A stretch of DNA of 64,000 nucleotides from Conexibacter sp. SYSU D00693 (GTDB lineage Bacteria; Actinomycetota; Thermoleophilia; Solirubrobacterales; Solirubrobacteraceae): contig NZ_CP070950.1 of assembly GCF_017084525.1 (NCBI RefSeq), positions 806,001-870,000 of the forward strand, given 5' to 3'. The notes beneath the pieces were generated by a model, which saw only the letters and a program-made list of their open reading frames with translations, had not been told where the DNA came from and ran no database searches. Of this stretch, positions 58,841-64,000 are shown piece after piece; position 1 is the stretch's first letter, and every line of letters begins with the position of its first letter. The position numbers were made by a program, and so were the translations under genes.

Positions 58841-60784
58841 ATGCCGCGCGTTCGCGCCACCTCCCTCCTGCTGGGCCTCGCCCTCGTGGCGCCTCCCGCG
58901 GCGCTCGCCCAGGACGACGCGCTCACCGACGCGCCGGTCGTGGTGCGCTCGGGCGACGCGGCGCTGCGGGCGGCCGATCGGGCGCCGGCTCGCGGAGGCG
59001 GCATCTGCGTGGGGCTGACGGTCGAGGGCGGTCAGGCGTCGGCCTGCGGCAACCCGCTGCAGCGCGACGACGACGCCGTGGTCCTGGCCACTAGCAGCCA
59101 GGTCTTCGCCGGCGTCGTGCCCGCCGCCGCCGAGGCCGTCCAGGTGGTGCTGCCCGACGGCCGCCGCCTGCGCACCGCGGTGCAGCGCAGCGACGCCTAC
59201 CGCGGCAAGCTGGCAGGCCGGGTCGCCTTCTTCGCGGTCCGCCGGCCGGCCGCCGCGGGCGACGACGACGTCTCGCTGCCCGGCGACCCCTTCGGCGAGG
59301 TGCGCGTGCTCGGCGCCGGCGATGCGCTCGTCGGCGTCCAGCCCGGCAGCGGGGTCGCGCTCGGTCCCGTCCGTCAGGTGGGCGCCCAGCGGGTGGCGGG
59401 CGGTGCCGAGGTCCGGCTGCGCGTCCGGCGGGAGAGCGTCCTGCGCCCCGTCGCCACCGACCTGGACCGCCACGTCGAGCGCGCGTGCCTGCTGGTCGAC
59501 GTGCGCGCCGGGGCGGGGACGTCCAGCGGGTCCACCTGCGTGTCCTCCGACGGGCGCGAGGCCAGCGACACGACGTCGCTGGCGTGCACGGCCCGCGCCT
59601 CGGTGCAGGTGCTGGTCGGTGCCCTCGACCCCGGCGTCAGCGCAGCCTCCGCGCTGCTCGCCGACGGGCGGCGGCGGGCCGCGCGGACGGTCGCGCTGGC
59701 CGCGGGCCGCCGCGCCTACGCGTACGTCGCACCCGCGACCGTCGGCGTGCGGCGCATCGAGGCGGGCGGCACGACGGTCGCCCTGGGCGCGGCGCCCGCG
59801 CGCAGCGAGTGCGCGGCCTCCGACGGCGAGGGCTCCCAGGTCTTCAGCATCCTCGAGCTCGCCGACCTCCCGCCCGCTGCGCCGACGGGCCCGCCCGCCG
59901 ACCTCGTCGCGCCCCCGGCCACCGTGCTCGCCGCCGAGGGCCACCGGCTCGTCGCCGGCGACCATCGTGACGGCCGGCTCTGCCTCGCCGTGGACCGCGA
60001 CGACCTGCGCGACGCCGACTGCACGCCGCTGGGCCGCTCGCCGGGGGCGATCCTGGGCCGGGCGCTGCCCCTGCCCGGGGGCGGGCGCGTGCTGGCCGGC
60101 GTGGCCCGCGAGGGCGCGACGTCCCTGCGCCTCGGCTCGCCGGTGAGCGCTCGCGCGCTGGCCACCTCCACGCCCGACCCCGCCTACACCGGCGCCGCGG
60201 TGCGCGCCATCCGGCCGTTCCTGACCGTCGAGCCCCCGGGGCCGACCGCGACGGCCGCTGCGATCGCCCTCGCGCCCGACGGGCGGCGCCTGGACCCCGA
60301 GGGCGGCTTCGTGTTCTCGGTCCCCGACCCGTTGCGCGCCGTGCGCCGCGTCGCGTCGCTGCCGGGCGGCCTCGTCGCCTGGGTGGTCGACGTGCGCGGC
60401 GTGGCGTCGACGCGCACCGTGCGCTGCGGTGCGGTCACCCGTGGCGCGCGGCCGCAGCTCGTCGACGTCTTGTGCGACGATGACGAGGCCCGCACCGCGG
60501 ACGTCCGCGTCGTCTCGCGCTGCGCGCCGCGGGCGACCGTCGCGATGTCCGTCCTGCGCGGACGCTCCTGGCGGCTGACCGCCGGCGGGCGGCGCGCGCG
60601 GCGCATCGCCCTGGGTGACGGGGAGGCGCTGCACGTCGCGGTCCTCGGCGCCCGGCGCGCGCTCGGCAGCGTCCGCGTGTCGCGCGGTGGGCTGCGGCCC
60701 GAGCGCCAGGCGCTCCGGCTGCCCGCCGCCCGGGCGCAGTGCGGCTTCGGCCTCGAGGCGGACCTGCTCCTGCGCCCGCGCTAG
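58841..60784 (+). CDS. Secreted protein of unknown function, 647 aa
   Basis: A signal peptide (MPRVRATSLLLGLALVAPPA, cleaved near LAQ) is followed by an exported beta-rich protein. I recognise no domain. Cysteines are scattered as in disulfide-bonded modules (for example CVGLTVEGGQASACG, CLLVDVRAG, CLAVDRDDLRDADC). The hydrophobic core repeats VAL/LAL pairs, suggesting several similar beta domains. ATG 58841 follows AAGGA. It is divergent from the beta-helix protein gene, and its stop shares CTAG with cdsA. It sits inside an otherwise housekeeping block. Confidence 0.7.
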   Translation: MPRVRATSLLLGLALVAPPAALAQDDALTDAPVVVRSGDAALRAADRAPARGGGICVGLTVEGGQASACGNPLQRDDDAVVLATSSQVFAGVVPAAAEAVQVVLPDGRRLRTAVQRSDAYRGKLAGRVAFFAVRRPAAAGDDDVSLPGDPFGEVRVLGAGDALVGVQPGSGVALGPVRQVGAQRVAGGAEVRLRVRRESVLRPVATDLDRHVERACLLVDVRAGAGTSSGSTCVSSDGREASDTTSLACTARASVQVLVGALDPGVSAASALLADGRRRAARTVALAAGRRAYAYVAPATVGVRRIEAGGTTVALGAAPARSECAASDGEGSQVFSILELADLPPAAPTGPPADLVAPPATVLAAEGHRLVAGDHRDGRLCLAVDRDDLRDADCTPLGRSPGAILGRALPLPGGGRVLAGVAREGATSLRLGSPVSARALATSTPDPAYTGAAVRAIRPFLTVEPPGPTATAAAIALAPDGRRLDPEGGFVFSVPDPLRAVRRVASLPGGLVAWVVDVRGVASTRTVRCGAVTRGARPQLVDVLCDDDEARTADVRVVSRCAPRATVAMSVLRGRSWRLTAGGRRARRIALGDGEALHVAVLGARRALGSVRVSRGGLRPERQALRLPAARAQCGFGLEADLLLRPR

Positions 60785-61590
60785 AGCAGCGCGACCCAGG
60801 TGAAGTAGGCCGCGACGGCGCTGAACAGGACCGCGTCCAGGCGGTCCAGCGCGCCGCCGTGCGGGCCGAAGACCGTGCCGGTGTCCTTCGTCCCGGCGTC
60901 GCGCTTGAGGTAGGACTCGAAGAGGTCGCCGACCGGGGCGCTCAGCGCGACCGCCGCGCCGAGGACGAGCGCGTCGGTCCCCGACAGCCAGTCCTGGTAG
61001 AGGCCGGCGAACCACACGGCCGCGATGCCGACGACCACGCCGATGGCCAGGCCCTCGAGCGTCTTGTTGGGCGAGATGCGCGGGGCGAGCGGGGTCTGGC
61101 CCAGCGCCCGGCCGCCGAGGTAGGCGCCGGTGTCGCCGAGGAACGTGCCGATGGCGACGTCGATGACGATCCCGTCGCCGTGGGGCAGGTCGCGCAGGAG
61201 GATCGCGTGGGCCAGCGCGACGCCGATCCACGTGAGGCCCAGGACGGTGACCGCGATGCCCGGCGCGCCGCCCCCGCGCGGCTGGATCGCCGCGTTCCAG
61301 AAGATGAGCGGCACCGCGCACGCCAGCGCGAGGAAGACGTGGAACTGGTCGCCGTAGGTCGCGGCGAGCAGCATCCCGATGAGGCCCGCGAAGCCCGCCA
61401 GCCGCGCGGGGTGGGCGCGCTCGAACATGCCGAAGAGCTCGTGGAGGCAGACCAGGCCCAGCAGGATGAGCCCCGCCGTGAAGACGATGCCCCCGTAGGC
61501 GACGATGACGATCGCGAAGATCGCAGCGGGGATCGCGTAGGCGATGCGCCCGCCGAGGTCCGAGCCCTGCCGGCGGCGCGGCTGAGGCAC
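60781..61590 (-). CDS. cdsA: Phosphatidate cytidylyltransferase
   Basis: 269 residues with about eight membrane helices. The C-terminal CDS signature is present in KRDAGTKDTGTVFGPHGGALDRLDAVLF. It makes CDP-diacylglycerol from phosphatidate and CTP, the precursor used by PgsA. It begins immediately after uppS, in the standard frr-uppS-cdsA order. Confidence 0.94.
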   Translation of the reverse strand: MPQPRRRQGSDLGGRIAYAIPAAIFAIVIVAYGGIVFTAGLILLGLVCLHELFGMFERAHPARLAGFAGLIGMLLAATYGDQFHVFLALACAVPLIFWNAAIQPRGGGAPGIAVTVLGLTWIGVALAHAILLRDLPHGDGIVIDVAIGTFLGDTGAYLGGRALGQTPLAPRISPNKTLEGLAIGVVVGIAAVWFAGLYQDWLSGTDALVLGAAVALSAPVGDLFESYLKRDAGTKDTGTVFGPHGGALDRLDAVLFSAVAAYFTWVALL

Positions 61591-62271
61591 CTAGCGCCCC
61601 CCGAAGCGGCGTTGGCGCGTGGTGAACTCGTCGAGGCTCGCGCGGAACGCCTCGCGCGTGAAGTCCGGCCACAGCTCGTCGCGGAACACGAGCTCCGAGT
61701 AGGCCGACTGCCAGAGCAGGTAGTTGCTCAGCCGCTGCTCGCCCGACGTGCGGATCACGAGGTCCGGGTCGTGCATCTCGGGCGCGTAGAGCAGCGCGCG
61801 GAACTCCTCCTCGGTCGTCCCGGTGAAGCGCCGCGCGGCGTCGACGACCTCGGCCCGCCCGCCGTAGTTGAAGGCGATGTAGAACGTCAGGCGGTCGTTG
61901 GCCGCCGTCTCGGCCTCCGCCCAGTCCATCTGCTCGAGCAGGTCGGGCGCCACGCCCTCGCGGCGGCCGAGGAAGCGCATGCGCACCCCCTCCTCCTTGA
62001 GCTCGGGCGTCTCGCCGATGATCCGCTCGCTGAACATCCGCATGAGCGCGGAGACCTCCTCGACCGGCCGCGACCAGTTCTCCGTGGAGAACGAGTAGAC
62101 CGTCAGCTCGCGCACCCCGAAGTCGACGGCGTCGCGCAGGCGCGCCTTGACGACGTCGGCGCCGGCGCGGTGGCCCTCGGCGTGCGGCAGCCCGCGGGCC
62201 TGCGCCCAGCGGCCGTTGCCGTCGGTGATGATCGCGACGTACTTCGCCGCAGCGGGCGCCTCGCCGGCCAC
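61591..62271 (-). CDS. uppS: Polyprenyl (undecaprenyl-type) diphosphate synthase
   Basis: 226 residues of the cis-prenyltransferase family. Substrate motifs are ITDGNGRWAQARGLPHAEGH and VRELTVYSFSTENWSRP, and the C-terminal RTSGEQRLSNYLLWQSAY. It makes the lipid carrier for peptidoglycan and other glycans. Slightly shorter than the E. coli enzyme at the N-terminus. The gene starts 8 bp after frr. Confidence 0.95.
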   Translation of the reverse strand: MAGEAPAAAKYVAIITDGNGRWAQARGLPHAEGHRAGADVVKARLRDAVDFGVRELTVYSFSTENWSRPVEEVSALMRMFSERIIGETPELKEEGVRMRFLGRREGVAPDLLEQMDWAEAETAANDRLTFYIAFNYGGRAEVVDAARRFTGTTEEEFRALLYAPEMHDPDLVIRTSGEQRLSNYLLWQSAYSELVFRDELWPDFTREAFRASLDEFTTRQRRFGGR

Positions 62272-62279
62272 GGGCGCCC

Positions 62280-64000
<1,721 letters not shown>

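Overview
The window is very GC-rich DNA, densely packed with about 60 protein genes and almost no spacer. The gene set suggests a high-GC Gram-positive actinobacterium, most likely of the Thermoleophilia/Solirubrobacterales branch. Pointers are a WhiG-type sigma factor, a small single-motif RsiG-like protein, an FHA plus FtsR-like MerR pair, an actinobacterial-type LexA box, a c-di-AMP riboswitch before an RlpA-like gene, and many leaderless genes with a TANNNT box just before the start codon. I saw no rRNA, tRNA, CRISPR array, prophage or complete classical insertion sequence.

Layout. 1-8.4 kb: edge-truncated PAS-GAF-GGDEF diguanylate cyclase, zinc alcohol dehydrogenase, WhiG/FliA-type sigma factor, PhoD phosphatase, and a TetR/MpaB-Lcp-family divergent pair sharing a 32-bp dyad. 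8.5-15.3 kb: histidine kinase carrying a C-terminal ASCH-like domain, DUF2461 protein, GroES-like protein, aminotransferase, LtrA, a beta-propeller protein and a thioesterase. 15.3-19.8 kb: a palindromic MITE-like element, then an overlapping response regulator-histidine kinase-MMPL exporter operon. 19.9-28.9 kb: phospholipase C-like protein, AhpD-like protein, hydrolases, a thioredoxin-TPR chaperone, a MocR regulator, and a GAF regulator divergent from an aldehyde dehydrogenase. 29-34.6 kb: LexA-boxed dinB, riboswitch-controlled rlpA, an amidohydrolase, an ECF sigma factor, and a DUF559/AbiEi-like gene bounded by inverted palindromic repeats. 34.6-44.7 kb: nadE, a hotdog thioesterase, an anti-sigma-like membrane protein, then a long leftward run from proS through pgsA, an RsiG-like protein, FHA, MerR, apt, SRPBCC and an FAD oxidase. 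44.7-51 kb: superoxide dismutase, two related glycoside-hydrolase-like secreted proteins, ispG and a methyltransferase. 51-64 kb: an APC permease, acyl-CoA synthetase, and a housekeeping cluster for isoprenoid, envelope and translation functions (rseP, dxr, cdsA, uppS, frr, pyrH, tsf), interrupted by two large secreted proteins.

How the genes work together. IspG, Dxr and UppS feed polyprenyl carrier synthesis. CdsA and PgsA make phospholipids. Tsf, Frr and ProS support translation. Second-messenger control recurs: a GGDEF cyclase, a WhiG-type sigma factor and an RsiG-like protein bearing a near match to the c-di-GMP-binding signature all lie in the window, and rlpA has a c-di-AMP riboswitch below a CRP-type site. 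Two structural habits stand out. Eight of eleven convergent gene pairs end on one shared CTAG tetranucleotide. At least fourteen genes have a TANNNT hexamer 6-10 nt before the start codon. All functional calls come from reading the sequence and from family knowledge; no database search was run.
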